A stretch of DNA of 64,000 nucleotides from Chlorocebus sabaeus (GCF_047675955.1 NC_132910.1:108483143-108547142); one strand, 5' to 3'. Numbered from the stretch's first letter, positions 11,340 to 23,888 are shown. Notes: generated from the letters alone by a model not told the origin. A program made the numbers and translations.

Positions 11340-12230
11340 ACCTCATCAAGTGAACTAAATAAGGCACCAAGGATGAATCCTGGAGAAACAGAGATCTGTG
11401 ATCTTTCAGAGAATTCAAAATAGCTATGTTGAGGATATGCAAAGAAATTCAATATAACACGGAGTTGGAATTCAGAATTCTATCAGATAAATTTAACAAA
11501 GAGCTCAAAATAATTAAAAATAATCAAGCAGAAATTCTGGAACTGAAATATGCAGTCAACATACTGAAGAATGCAGCAGAGTCCTTTAATAGCAGAATTG
11601 ATTAAGCAGAAGAAAGAATTAGTGAGCTCGAAGATGGGTTATTTGAACATACACAATTAGAGGAGACAAAAGAAAGAAGAATGAACAACAATGAAGCATG
11701 CCTATAAGGTCTAACAAATAGCCTCAAAGGGGCAAAGAGGGGCTAGAAAAAGAAATAAGAGTAGGAGTTTATTCAAAGGGATAATAACAGAGAACTTCTC
11801 AAACCTAGAGAAAGATATCAGTATTTAAGTACATGAAGATTATAGAACACCAAGCAGATTTAATCCAAAGAAGATTATCTCAAGGTATCTAATAATCAAA
11901 TTCCCAAAGGTCAAAGATAAAGTCAGGATCCTAAAATCAAGATAAAAGAAACAAACAATATACAATGGAGTTATAGTACATCTGGCAGCAGACTTTTCAG
12001 TGAAAAAGCTTATAGGCCAGAAGAGAGTAGCATGACATATTTAAAGTGCTGAAGGAAAACGCGCACACACACACACACACACACACACTCTTATCCTAGA
12101 ATAGTATATCTGGTGAAAACATCCTGCAAACATGAAGGAGAAATAAAGACTTTCCTAGACAAGCAAAACCTGAGGGATTTCATCAATACCAGACCTAGCC
12201 TACAAGAAATGCTAGAAGGAGTACTTCAAT
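11340..12230 (+). pseudogene. L1 ORF1 relic
   Basis: Corresponds to the RNA-binding ORF1 protein gene of L1M elements. Recognisable parts are the coiled-coil-coding 'tttaacaaagagctcaaaat' / 'aagcagaagaaagaattagt' region and the C-terminal 'aaaagcttataggccagaag' ... 'gaaatgctagaaggagt' region. The frame is broken by in-frame stops (for example in 'attgattaagcag') and by a (CA)n expansion at 12061-12088. No product is expected. Confidence 0.75.
12061..12088. repeat. (CA)n microsatellite inside the L1 ORF1 relic
   Basis: Begins CGCGCACAC and continues as a pure CA run. It interrupts the ORF1-derived sequence. Confidence 0.95.
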
Positions 12231-12744
12231 GAGAGAAAAGAACATTAATGAGCAAGAAATAATCAAATGAACATACAAAACTTATTGCTAATAGTAAATA
12301 CACAGACAAACAGAATATTATAACACTGTAACTCTTGTGTTTAAACTACTCTTATACTAAGTAGAAATACTAAATGATGAATTAATCAAAAATAATAACT
12401 ACAATAACTTTTCAAGAATAGTCAGTACAATAAGATATAAATAGAAACAAGGAAAAGTTAAAAAGCAGGAGAACAAAGTTAAGGTGAATTTTTCTTAGGT
12501 TTCTTTATACTTGCTTGCTCGTTTATGCAAATAGTGTTAAGTTATCAGGTTAAAATAATGAGTTATTATTTACCACCCTCATGGTAACCTCACACCAAAA
12601 AACATAAAATGAATACAAAATAAACAAAAATCACAGAATTAAATAATATCACCAGAGAAAATCATCTTCACTAGAGAAACAAAGGGATGACAAAAAGGAA
12701 GGAAGAAAAGGCCACAGAACAACAAGAAAACAAATAACAAAATG

Positions 12745-13495
12745 GCAGGAGTAAGTCCTTACTTGTCAATAATAACATTGAATATAAATCGAATAAACTT
12801 TCAAATCAAAAGACATAGACAGGTTGAATGGATGAAAAGACAAGACCCATTGATTTGTTGCCTTCAAGAAGCATACTACACTATACAGGCATACATAGAC
12901 TGAAAATACGAAGATGGAAAAAGATATTTCATGCCAATGGAAACCAGTAAAAAGCAGGAGTCACTATACTTATATCAGACAAACTAGATTTCAAGACCGA
13001 AACTATAAGAAGAGACAATAACTATAGGAAATTATAAGAAGCTACAAGAAGAGACACTATATAAGGAAAAATGGGTCAATTCAGCAAGGGGATATAACAA
13101 TGTTAAAGATAAACATATATGCACCCAACACTGGGACACCCAGATATACAAAGGAAGTATTAATAGAGCTAAAGAGGGAGATAGGCTTCCTCACAGTAAT
13201 AGCTGGGGGCTTCAACACCTCACTTCCAGCACTGGACTGATCTTCCAGAGAGAAAATCAACAAAGAAACATCAGACTTAATATACACTAGAGAGAAAATA
13301 GATCTAATATATATATTTTAAAAACATTTCATCCAAGAGCTGCAAAATACACATTTTTGTCCTCAGCACATAGATCATTTTCAAGGGTAGACTATATGTT
13401 AGGTCACAAAACAAGTTTTAAAACATTCAAAAAAGATTGAAAACTCACAGAAGACAATGAAAAAACTAAGCAAACTAACCTACATAGAATATGTA
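12745..13495 (+). pseudogene. L1 ORF2 N-terminal (endonuclease) relic
   Basis: Matches the start of L1 ORF2, an apurinic-type endonuclease. Visible phrases are 'caaatcaaaagacatagaca', 'gatggaaaaagatatttcat', 'atacttatatcagacaaact', 'aacatatatgcacccaacac', 'gggggcttcaacacctcac' and 'actatatgttaggtcacaaa'. Frames are broken throughout and the RT domain is absent. Confidence 0.8.
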
Positions 13496-13619
13496 GTCAA
13501 AGAGAAAGCACATAGTGAGATAGTAGATGTGTATCTTTTAAAAAGTGCTTATACTAAATATTTGTGAACATAATTATCTACTCAAAGATTTGTTAGGATG
13601 CATAAAAATTAGTTAATAT

Positions 13620-13985
13620 TGACTATTTACAAGAGACACATCAAAATGTGAATTTACTAAAGGTATATAGTAAAAGGATAGAGAAAAGTGTATTACTTAA
13701 CCTGAACCAAAAAGGTAATATTGTTATATTCATATCAGACAAAATAAACTTCAAGACAAAAACAATGCATTAATAATTATAAAGGGTTATTTCATATGAA
13801 TAGAAACTTTTTATCTATTAGGAAGATGTATAAATTTTAAGCTTATATACAATTAATATTGGGGCATCAAAATATATAAAACAAAAATTGCCAAAATTTC
13901 AAGAAGAAAACACAAATCCACAACATTGAGGGGTATTTGATGGAACAAACAGGTAAAAATCAGTAACAATATAATAAACAACACA
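13620..13985 (+). mobile_element. Second, separate L1M ORF2 fragment
   Basis: Repeats the same part of ORF2 as 12950-13250: 'atattcatatcagacaaaat', 'aacttcaagacaaaaacaat', 'gggttatttcatatgaatag' and 'caattaatattggggcatc'. Because the same subregion occurs twice in tandem order, this is a different and more diverged L1 copy, or a local duplication. Confidence 0.65.
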
Positions 13986-14900
13986 AGAAAAAATTTTGAC
14001 CAAATGCTTATATATTTACCACTGAAGGCAATAACTGTACATGGTACACTCTGTTTCAGGCAGACAAAACGTTTTTCAATGTTCAATTTGTTTTCAGATT
14101 TCCAGTGTTCACTAACTTCTATGGCTAGTGGCCACTATACGAGACAGTGCAGTTCTAACAATTCTCATACCTCTCTTTATATTTAAAAATCATTTTTTGT
14201 GTGTAATTTTATCTTAACTCTTACTTTATTGTAATTTATTGAAGAATATTGGGGAATATATATCTTTGTTAACTAATGATGATAAAGATGATAATTATAT
14301 TTGAAGTACTTTTTCAAAGGCTGTCCAGGCTCCAGTGATTTTAACCCAGAGGCATTACTTTTGTACTTAATAAAGCATTTTAAATATATAAAAAATTTTA
14401 TACATTTTATGCAAAAGATACAATAGAAAACTACTTACTAAATACAGATCCAAATGCTTGGAAACCAGGAGAAAAGTAGTCACTTATATTGATTACAGTT
14501 TAATTGATAGAGTGTCATCATCTTTTTTTTCCCCAAAGGCAAATATACTGTGAGTCTATTATTTGACATCTTTGGGATCGAATAGTTTGTGGTCTACATA
14601 AATGATATGGCTTCTATTATCATTTGAGAGATTGTTTTACAACTCTACCTTTAGTGATAAAGTCAAGAATAGGACTTGGTAGGCAGTTTACAGCAGAACT
14701 GCAATAATTTCAAGCTGACTATATTATTTTCATTTGGAGAGGCACTATGTATAGAGAAAAATGTTTCAGTGGACTAGCTTGGGCTTTACTGAGATTCTTC
14801 AATCTGTGACTTGATGTCTTATCACATTTGGAATTATCCTGTTTAGTATTTCTGTAGACTTACATTTTCTCTGCCATTTACTCTCTGTCTTCTTTTCCTT
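13986..14900. other. Mostly single-copy DNA; possible hAT-type trace near 14100
   Basis: No gene. The phrase 'atggctagtggccactatac' near 14120 resembles a common old DNA-transposon motif, but the match is too short to name. The rest is unassigned. Confidence 0.35.
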
Positions 14901-16030
14901 ATATTGCAATTACATGATTACAACTATTTTTAAAGCATGTCCACATGTATAACATCTGAATTGTGCTATATATCTCTCTCTATATTTTTCTCTCTTTGTT
15001 TTAGTTTCAATATTTTTCTATTAATCTCTCTTTGAGTTCACTAACTCTACTTTTTGCTGTGTCCCATATGCTATGAAACATATTAAATTAGTTCTGATTT
15101 TCAAATATCATATAATGCAGTTCTAAAATATTGATTGGATTATTTTTATGGAATCAATTTCTCATTTGAAATGCATTAGGTTTTAATCCATTCTTAATTA
15201 TCTATTTCTTCAGCTATTTTGAAATCCTTTATTGCCAATTGTGACATCTGGATCATCCTAGAGTCTACTTCTATTGATTAATGTATCTCTTAATTATCTG
15301 TCACTTTTTTTGCTTCTTAGTATGTTTAATAATTTTTTTCTGTTATGCTAACATTGTAGATAACATACTGTAGAGATGTTGGGTTAAGATGTCTTCTATA
15401 AAGAACTGCCAATTAAAATGTGTAAATTCTCTTACATCTTGATTATAGTCCCCATTAAACCATATCTCTTTTAGTTTCTCCATTAGTTCTACAGTTTAGT
15501 CTCTCCTAGAGCACAGCTGTAATTTATAGGGACTAGGCTTTCCAGGGTCTCATTTGAAGGGTGTGTGTACTTGAGCTATGCTAAAATCCAAAATTGTCTT
15601 AAAATCTCTGCTTGTAGGATTCCGCGCCCCGCGCCCCCCCCCCCCCCATATACCTTAGAATCTCAGTATAAGTAAGTACAATGTAGAAGCTGGCTAAAGA
15701 CTCTAATTTTTGCATAGATTTTTGGTGTTCCTTTACAGCTCCTATTTCATGGGCACTGTACTCCCAAATTCAAGTTGCCATGGAAGGCTTATACTGATTA
15801 CCCTTTCTATTACTCAGGACTGTTCATCTCATTATTTCTACCATGATTTGGAAAATACTGTAAAGGAGAAAACATTTGTAAATATGAAGCTTATCTCAAG
15901 TGCTAAGGCCATGTTGGTTGCTGTCTAAGAATGCTGACATTGTTTTTTAAACTTTGTCCAGCTTAAATAGTTTCTTATAGTGAGAAAGTAAAAGCTACAC
16001 CAGCTACTCCATCATGGTCAAGCCTAAAGA
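14901..16030 (-). mobile_element. Possible antisense L1M/HAL1-type 5' region
   Basis: Phrases such as 'ctttgagttcactaactcta', 'ttattgccaattgtgacatc' and 'tggatcatcctagagtctac', ending with 'ctactccatcatggtcaag' near 16020, follow the antisense order of an old L1M or HAL1 5' part. The similarity is weak; other T-rich relics are possible. Confidence 0.35.
15622..15647. repeat. GC-rich (CCGCGCCC) tract ending in C14
   Basis: CGCGCCCC units followed by 14 consecutive C in otherwise AT-rich DNA. The opposite strand carries G14. Confidence 0.9.
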
Positions 16031-16172
16031 TCTTTGCCATGAATTTCAATAAATCTAGCTTTTTTTTTTTTTAATTTCTGAAGTTATATGACAAAACAAT
16101 AAAGATATTGTGTATACATTTTTACGTTCCCCTACAGCTTATTAGTTTATATAGTACTTATACATTTGACTC

Positions 16173-16211
16173 TGTGTGTGTGCGTTTGCGTGTGTGTGTG
16201 TGTGTGTGTGT
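16173..16211. repeat. (TG)n microsatellite with interruptions
   Basis: TG repeats interrupted by CGTTTGCG. Confidence 0.93.
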
Positions 16212-17460
16212 AGAGAATGAGAAGAAAGGAGAGAAAGTGAGAAAGTGTGTAGATATATAAATGTGTGCATACAATACAATTATACTTCTTTTCTACTCAA
16301 GCAAAATGATTTCAAGAATTAAATATTAGCAGAAAGCTGTTAAAGTTCTCATGAAAATATATCGGATTTGGGGCACCTTTATACAGACACTTCTTTCATG
16401 AAATCATTTTTAAGAAACATCTTCTGCTGGTAACCTATAGTGGCCAAGTAAAATTTCTAGAACATTAAATGTCTCCCCAAATATAAGAAACTCTTGTTTC
16501 TCAATGACATTGTATATTTGACTTAAAATAACTGAATTTTGGATCCACAAAGTGATAAATGGATAATTACAATCATAATTAGGTTTAATTATTTCTCCTG
16601 GGAACCAATTTTGCAATGCATTATATTCACTTCCATTGCTGACAATGGAATCTTACGTATCCAGTATAGACATTCTTAGAACTTTGGGTACATTCAGGGT
16701 ATCAATTTAGGAAATGCTATCAAATCAAAAAAGCAACTTTATAACTCATCTCAAAACCATACATTTTGCCAATGAGATAAATAAAATGCTAGGAGTATAA
16801 TTTCTAGAAGCCAGAGCCTTTGTTTTATTGTGAATACTAAACAACTGCCATCCAATAAATGTTTGGAATATATAAGAAATGAACTCAAAAAAAGTCTTTA
16901 GCATTTAAATTTTTGTATTTCCAGAGGGAAAAAAATAATTATTTTCTTTTCTAGTATTTTACATGACATTTTTGCAGTACAAAAGTCATAGTTAAGAGTA
17001 ATTGCTCAGACATTCTGCTTAGTAACATTTTCTCACTGCAATGCACCAGATGTCAAAATCCATTACTGTCATGGTGTCACTTTCATAATTTTAATGAGTG
17101 AGATTCTGTGACATACACTAACACTGTCAGGATTTTCCAGCAAATCAAGTCTTTTCCAAATTTACTTCTTTTAATAGTTGAACCTTTTAAAAGTATTCAA
17201 TTTACTTTTTCTTATCTAAAAACTTTTAACAAGCCAGACAAGTAACTGACATTAAGCTTTTTTTCTATAATGTTATATCAAATTTTACATTAGGGAACTG
17301 TTACTTTGACCTACTTGAAGATTGTAGCTAATGTTTTATTAGGATTTTGGAACTAAGTGTTTCGGTTTGCCTTCTTATCTCTGAGAGGGCCAAATTTCTG
17401 CATGAATATTTTATAATAATTAACTGAAAAAAATTCTGAGAGTTTTTAGTTAATACTTTG
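16212..17460. other. Single-copy intergenic DNA with a possible L2 trace
   Basis: No gene. The stretch 16780-16880 ('ccagagcctttgttttatt' ... 'tccaataaatgtttggaata') looks like the 3' end of a sense L2, at low confidence. Confidence 0.4.
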
Positions 17461-17770
17461 GTAAATAATAACCCATGCTTATGCCTGGAGACAATTCTTT
17501 GGGTGAAAATAAACTACCCAAACTAGCTATCAGTATCCAGGATAGCAGTAGTTCAGAGCAGAAGAAATGTGAGGCAGATGATACAGACAGAATGAGCGAT
17601 GTAAGATGGAACAAAGAAGAGAATGAAGTTATTTTGAAATCTGTGTTCTTTCCCGGGGAGGGACAGTTCCTGAAGCTTCGAACTGCCAACTTGAAACACA
17701 TCTGGCTGAATAGGTAAGCCAAAGCGGTGAACTCCACTTGGGTGGAACCACAAACGTTGCCCCACTTCAA
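17461..17770 (+). other. Open, GC-richer block with a donor-like GTAAG; exon not proven
   Basis: An 80-codon frame runs 17475-17717 on plus and a longer open frame runs on minus across the same DNA, so openness alone is weak evidence. The plus product is hydrophilic (runs of Ser, Glu, Lys) and matches no family I recognise. Its stop, TAG at 17712-17714 within 'ctgaataggtaagcc', overlaps an AG/GTAAG donor-like site. No clear acceptor was found upstream, so non-coding single-copy DNA is the default reading. Confidence 0.2.
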
Positions 17771-18706
17771 GATGTTAAATAACTGTCCTCTAGTTTCCCT
17801 TCTCCAAATTAATTATTTTACTTTGATCCACTTGGGAAAAGCCTGTCTCTTTCTTTGTCTCTCAAAATAAATTATATTTCAAAAAAACCCAAATAATATA
17901 ATAAAGGTAAATAATTTTGCAAAAATTTTGGTTGATAGTTGATAATTAGAACATTGTTGCTTTGACTTGTTTTTTTAAAAACTTATTTTATTAGTTCTTT
18001 ACCATACTCATTTGTGGTGGTGGAAGCGGTGGGCAAACTGGGAAGATGGCAGTAACTCATTCCAGCCGCTTCCTTCATCTCCTATTGACTACCTAGAAAC
18101 AGGTTTTTAAAAGCCTCATCTTCTGCCTACTTGTGCCATTACCCCCAGATATTCAGATCTAACTCAGTCAGATCATCAGTCCTTCTTTTTCCCCCCTCTG
18201 GGAAACAGTAATGCTAAAAATAGATCAGATTAAGTAGATTGTTTGTGTGAAGTCCAACGTTAGTATCCTCATTAAATAATCCATCTAGATTTTCCCTGGA
18301 TGAGTGCTCAAAGGGAGGGTCATCTTAACAGAACAATAATTTCAGAAGCATTTACCACATTAAAGATCCCCTGACGTGGCCCCACACTTTCCACTCATCA
18401 TGAAAAATATGTTCAATATAAAAAGCACAAACGCAGTGTGCTCTTAGCTGGCTTCTGCTGCCGACACATCTATGGCAGAGGCTCAGTTGCCAGGAACAGA
18501 GCCAATGAGGTTTGAGCTGATTAAATTTCAAACAAAGATTTATCACAATTGTTTAGAGTTATATTTCACTCAAATAATGGAAATACTGTACAATAGAGAA
18601 GCATTGATGAATTTTATATTTCCATCCTTGGAACTTAAAAACAATTGTAATTATAGTCCAAATATCAATCCCAGACCATCTCTGTCACATTTCAGTTTAA
18701 AAGGTT
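17771..18706. other. Single-copy intergenic DNA
   Basis: No repeat family or gene recognised. A mildly GC-richer part lies at 18440-18520. Confidence 0.4.
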
Positions 18707-19087
18707 TGCTACAGTGTGAATGTATATACTTGCCCCCAATGTTCAATGTGGGGCCTGGTGGGAGATGTTCAGTCAGAAGGCAGAACCTTCATAGCTTGGT
18801 GCTGTCCTTTTCATAGTGACTGAGTTCACCTGAGATCTGGTTAAGTGTGTGGCACCTGCCCCACTCACACTCTCTCTCGCTCCTACTTTCCCCAAGTGAT
18901 ATCCAAGCTCCTGCTTCACTCTCCACCTTGAGTAAAAGCTCCCTGAGGCCTCCCCAGAATCTGAGCAGATGCCTGTAGGGTACTTCCTGTAAAGCCTGAA
19001 ATACCTTGAGCCAATTAAATCGCTTTCCTTTATACATTGCATAGTTTCAGTTATGTATTTATAGCAATGCAAGAACAGTCTAATACA
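18707..19087 (+). mobile_element. Solitary MaLR-type LTR (MST/MLT1-like)
   Basis: Begins TG at 18707 and ends CA at 19087, about 381 bp. The 3' half matches the MaLR pattern well: 'ctccctgaggcctccccaga', 'gagccaattaaatcgctttc', 'tttatacattgcatagtttc' and 'agcaatgcaagaacagtcta'. The 5' half is diverged. No internal region is attached, so it is a solo LTR. Any promoter or polyadenylation activity is untested. Confidence 0.8.
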
Positions 19088-20100
19088 TGATTTATCTTGT
19101 TAAACAAGGGTAAATTTTTTAAAAAACTATAAAATAAAGAATGAAATTTAAGCATAAAAGGTAAAATGTATGGGAAAATCACAAAATGTACATTCAGCCC
19201 TGCCACAGATAATTCTTATATTCTCTAAGGAATAATGTACAGTGAATATATTTTCAGCATCTGCTGGCCAAGTGGTCACTAAAATAGGGAAGCAGAACTT
19301 AATAATTTGTAAAAATTATTTGGCTTTGAATGATCTAGACTGATTCATACATTTTTCAAATGCTCCAGCTAATCAAATCAGTTATGTAAGCATGGCTTAA
19401 AAATACAAAATTAGTGCATATTTATCTTATCACACATCACCTTCTCTCTATGTTAGTATTACTTTAAGTCTGAATATTCACTGGAAAAATTGCAATGAGT
19501 TAAATCATACTATTAGTAATTCACTTATTTATTTGGTACTACTTATAAGCTATAAAAATGTCAGTGAAAAGATGAATGAATACAGCAAATGAAAATATTT
19601 TCATCACTTTTAATATCTTTGATAAAGAAAATAAACAGAAAACACAACACTTTTTATTATCATAGTTTCCAGTGCTTTCTGAAATTATTCTTTTTCAAGG
19701 AGGCTGCAAGTACTTCTCAAAAATTATTGACTTTTCAACAATAAATCTGTAAAACACATGTGATTTACAAACTGTCAGGTTAAAACAACACCTTCAAAAA
19801 TATTCATTCCTAAAGATTTGAGATTTATTCTCAATACATTTATTTAAATAATCCCTCAAAACTATGACTCATCTTTTTCTGCCTTACAGAAGCTTAAGAT
19901 AACACCCACTTATAATGTATTTCTGGATATAATTTGCTTTTCTGATCAAATACACAGATTTACACACAACTTTGTAAATAGCAGCAAAAAAAGTAAACTA
20001 TTTCATGTAAAGTCTTAAAAATCAGAACAAACTTTAAGTCAAGGAAATAATTTGTAGAATTTGAAGTTTTGATTTATTAAGCTTTATTTATTCAAGGCAC
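19088..20100. other. Single-copy intergenic DNA
   Basis: AT-rich, no feature recognised. Confidence 0.5.
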
Positions 20101-20270
20101 ATGATAGTGGCTGGAATCAGGTGATCATCAGTTTGGATTCTGGCCTTTACATTATGCTCAGGGAATCCTGGAAAAATTGCTTGCAATTAAAACTACAACT
20201 CCTTATTAACAAAAATAGGCATTAAATCTACTCATATTTACTGTTGTGAGAATTAAATATCATGACAGTA
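20101..20270 (+). mobile_element. MIR SINE (sense)
   Basis: Follows sense MIR order with high divergence: 'tttggattctggcctttaca', an AT-decayed centre, then 'ttactgttgtgagaattaaa'. Confidence 0.5.
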
Positions 20271-20279
20271 GAATTTTAA

Positions 20280-20462
20280 TTTTATAGTCAACATTTAATA
20301 GAGGCATATGATGTGTTAGATTGTTTGATAAATATTTTAAATATATTGCCTTATTTAATCCTTAAAGAGCTCTATATAGAGATATTATATTGACTGTATT
20401 TTATGGGATAAGAAATATAGAGGTAAGGAAAGTTGAAAATGTTAAGTGATTTTACATCAGAT
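20280..20462 (-). mobile_element. MIR SINE (antisense)
   Basis: Antisense MIR order: 'caacatttaatagaggcata', 'ccttatttaatccttaaag', 'tattttatgggataagaaat' and 'aaatgttaagtgattttaca'. Confidence 0.6.
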
Positions 20463-20594
20463 AACGATTATCTCAATAGTGAAGCAGACATTCAGTGAAA
20501 AGAATTCTGCTCTCAAAGGGGCTAGGACATCATTGGTATTCAATGAGTTATACTGTCCTAATTTTAAAATTAATAACTTTTTTATTTTGGGGGA

Positions 20595-20745
20595 TGGGTT
20601 ATTACAGTGGGTACTGAAGACATACCAAGGTTCAGTCCCTATTTTGACACTCGAGTGTGACACTTCAGGGAAGTCATCTAAGCTTCAGTTTCCAAATCTG
20701 TGAAGACTGGGGAAAACACATATTGTAAAATAATAAAAAAGAGAT
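20595..20745 (+). mobile_element. MIR SINE (sense)
   Basis: Phrases 'caaggttcagtccctatttt', 'cagggaagtcatctaagctt' and 'cagtttccaaatctgtgaag' give the sense MIR core and 3' part. It is the third MIR in about 650 bp. Confidence 0.6.
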
Positions 20746-22397
20746 TATTGAATGATAGTTCTTACTATGGAGAGACACGTTTACCTTCACACTATTAGGG
20801 TTTTGACCTTTTCTCAAAAGATAAATAAAAATAATTTGGTTCTTTAGAGTATAATAGCCTTGAGATCCCATAGTGAATGCTATTTCTAACAGCTAACGCC
20901 AGGGAAATATGTGCCTGTTTCCCAGGAGACTTTGGAATAATCAGCACTTTATGCATATTTTAAAAGCTAGAAAAAACAATAACAATTGCTACAAAAATAG
21001 ATTTTTCTCCCACAAAAGGGCCTATGGGCCAATTACATTTGTTTGTCTTATCATTTGGAAATAGTTCTATTTCTGAATTTGCCCCAAATCTAAATATTCT
21101 AATCAGTTACTGCAGAGTTTGCTCATATTACATTTACATTTCTACACTAAATATTTCAGATTTATAGATTTGGTTTCATAAATATTATTTCATTGCTTAT
21201 ATCTCATGCTAGGACCAAATTGGTTTAAAAAAATATTTCCCATAGTCACTAATCAAATCATTTAAATCTTTCCCGATTTTAGTATTTTGAAAAAGAGTCA
21301 TAATAATGACTATTATGTCATTATTTCAGGTCATTATTTTTATAATGGCATAAAAATTAGTTGTTGTTTTCAATTTCTGCTTTAAACCAAGGTAAATAGG
21401 ACTAACTTTTCATCACATATACAAGTAATTTTACTGTTTGTTTCTCTATCAATTCAAGTTTATGAAAATATTTGGTAAATCTTTTCTAAGCAGAACTAGT
21501 ATGAAGAAAACATGACAGTGAAAGGAAGGGGGTAGAAATACTCAGCGCATTTGAAAAAAAAGACAAGGCAAAGAGGGAATTTCACACTCACCAATACATC
21601 TGATTTTGGAAAACATTTATTATGTAAGTGATTGTTAAAGTCGACTTCATGACATTTTATTTATTTAAAAGACAATATGAAGAAAGCAAGTGCAAATGTT
21701 AAAAGCGGTATGTTATTTAGCATCTATATACTGAAAGTGTTCACTCACTCTGAATCAAAACAGTTTTACAATTAGAATAAAATTCTACAATAACCTTCTG
21801 ATGGTATTTAGTGAAAAAACAGAAAAAAAATGTCATCTTATAAAATGCCTTTTTATTACAGTTAAAATACCAGAATTTTGCAGGACATATGTTTGACATG
21901 ATTATAATTTATATAAAAGTTTAATGTGATTGGAATCCATTCATCCTAGTTCGTGTGGCTTTGTTATATTTTCTGACATCACATCTATTCCAAAGACCCA
22001 ATTTCATCACTCATGTTGCTGTTCATTGCTAAATGTCCTGAAGGTTTGGTGGTAGAGCCAGGGCCACAACCTTTGTTAAAAGGAATGTTATTATATTATA
22101 CTTGGAATTAACTGGGAAGTTATATTTGTCACCCAATAATGAGTTATATGTATATAGTAATGGTCTCTGTCTTTTTCTACTACTTCAAAGATTTTTCTAC
22201 AGATGCCCTCTCAAGTGGTTGTTCCTAGATATTTTGAGAACTCAGGTTTGAAAAGAATGCCATAAAAGATTGTATACAAAGGTGTAATGTTGTGTGCTTA
22301 TCAACACATTTACCATCTTAAAAAAGACTTGCTTACCTCCGTAATATAGCATTGCGACTGAAAAATCCAGGCAGTTACACAACTGGTAATAGTTGTC
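20746..22397. other. Single-copy intergenic DNA
   Basis: AT-rich; no gene or repeat recognised by eye. Confidence 0.5.
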
Positions 22398-22557
22398 TCT
22401 TGCTACTCAAAGGGTGGTCCATGAACTGCCGTAGTAACATCACTTGAGCTTATTTCATTTGCAGAAACTCATCCACATCCTGGACTTACTGAATCTGAAT
22501 CTGCATTAACAATGTGCCCAGGTAGTTTGAATGCATATTACATTTTGAGAACCCTGC
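22398..22557 (-). mobile_element. MER5A-type hAT DNA transposon, antisense
   Basis: Reads 'ttgctactcaaagggtggtc', 'cttactgaatctgaatctgc' and 'cattttgagaaccctgc', the antisense order of MER5A, a non-autonomous hAT-Charlie element. About 160 bp and diverged. Confidence 0.8.
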
Positions 22558-23888
22558 AAAGTCATATCTTTAGTGAAATTCAAGGTTTCCTGAGCTTAGA
22601 TGGGCAGTCCTGAAATACAAGTTGTACCAAGCAAAGACTATAGAGCTTCTGAGCAAAGTGTGGGTAGGATGGCCTGTACCAATTGTTAAATATTAAAATT
22701 ATACCAAAAATGGTTTTCTAATGTTTTAGTAGGTGAAGATAATTTAATTAAAATAAATTTTTGCAAAATATCAAGTATTATATTCAAACTGACACTCAAT
22801 CAGCTTTCCCCAGCACCCTTCATTCAGATATGTAGCATGGACTCCATATAAACCTGAAGAAAATTATTAGTGTTCATGTCCTCCAAGCCAAAGTACAATT
22901 AATAAGCTGGGCATTAACATCCCAAAATAGCAATAGCTCTCAAACCTAGGAAACAGCATCAAAAAACAAAAGTAACTTACTACACAGTTGACATATTGAC
23001 TGGTTGAAATCTCTACTCTTCTTTTTGATTCCTCTTTTTAAATATGTTTTAAACATATATAAAAATTAGTGGCATATAAGTTGGGTGCAAGAATTAAGTT
23101 TTAGCTCTGAAGCTGTGGGGAAACATTTCACATGTATTTTAGTGTTCCGAGTTTCTCAAAACATTTGGTGTCGAAGCTTCATTTTCGTTTTTCAGTTTTA
23201 CAAGCTTTTCTGGTTACCTTCAGAAAGTTTCATTTTTACAATATAACCTACATAATCACAATTCATCTTCTAATATTTACATTGTCCACTTAAGTTTAGT
23301 CACATGTTAAAAAATAAGTTTAGTTTCAACTTTGAAGTTGAGAATGTAAAACAAATATTTGTTACTGATCAATAGATATGAAGATTCTAAATACAAAGAA
23401 GATGTAAGCTACTAAAATAGCTTCATTGGTTTCCTTTTCTAGGACATTTAAGCTTTTATAAATAGCAATGTCATGAGGAAAAAAATTCCATGATATAAGT
23501 ATTTACAATACTAGCAATATATTCCTATCAAAATATTGACATGGAGAATTATTTCTTTTAAAAATAGGTACAGTATCTTAAAATATTGAAAATAAAGGTC
23601 TATGGTTCTAAAATCTTTAAGATATCAGGGACTGAAAACTCTGCTATGTTGATATTTGTATAACATAAAATATTATTATAACTTAAACATAATTAATGGT
23701 CTGGCTGACCTTTCTGACTGACCATTATTGACCATGAAACTGTTGATAAGAAAAGCTACTTTTAAATGTACTGTTCTCATTTTATTCTAGTCTAGAGAAA
23801 GAAGAATCAACTGTAATATTTTCGGTGACCATTTAAGTGTAGATTAAAATTCAAATAACAAAGAGTAATTTTGCTAAAAGCATATATA
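22558..23888. other. Single-copy intergenic DNA
   Basis: AT-rich; nothing recognised. Confidence 0.5.

Larger units (their letters stand above)
9276..13495 (+). mobile_element. Long L1M-type LINE-1: 5'UTR, ORF1 relic and start of ORF2
   Basis: Starts 'gaggcagagcaagatgacag', an L1 5'UTR beginning, and keeps a long GC-richer 5'UTR to about 11330, an ORF1 relic to about 12230, an intergenic A-rich spacer, and the N-terminal endonuclease part of ORF2 from about 12745. It stops near 13495, so the RT domain, the rest of ORF2 and the 3'UTR are missing. A retained 5' end with a lost 3' end is the reverse of normal truncation, so the 3' loss came later. Two microsatellites grew inside it. It is an old, inactive copy. 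Confidence 0.85.

Noticed and set aside
18840..18900. Possible promoter of a gene downstream
   Set aside because: The sequence belongs to a MaLR LTR; no downstream exon was found.
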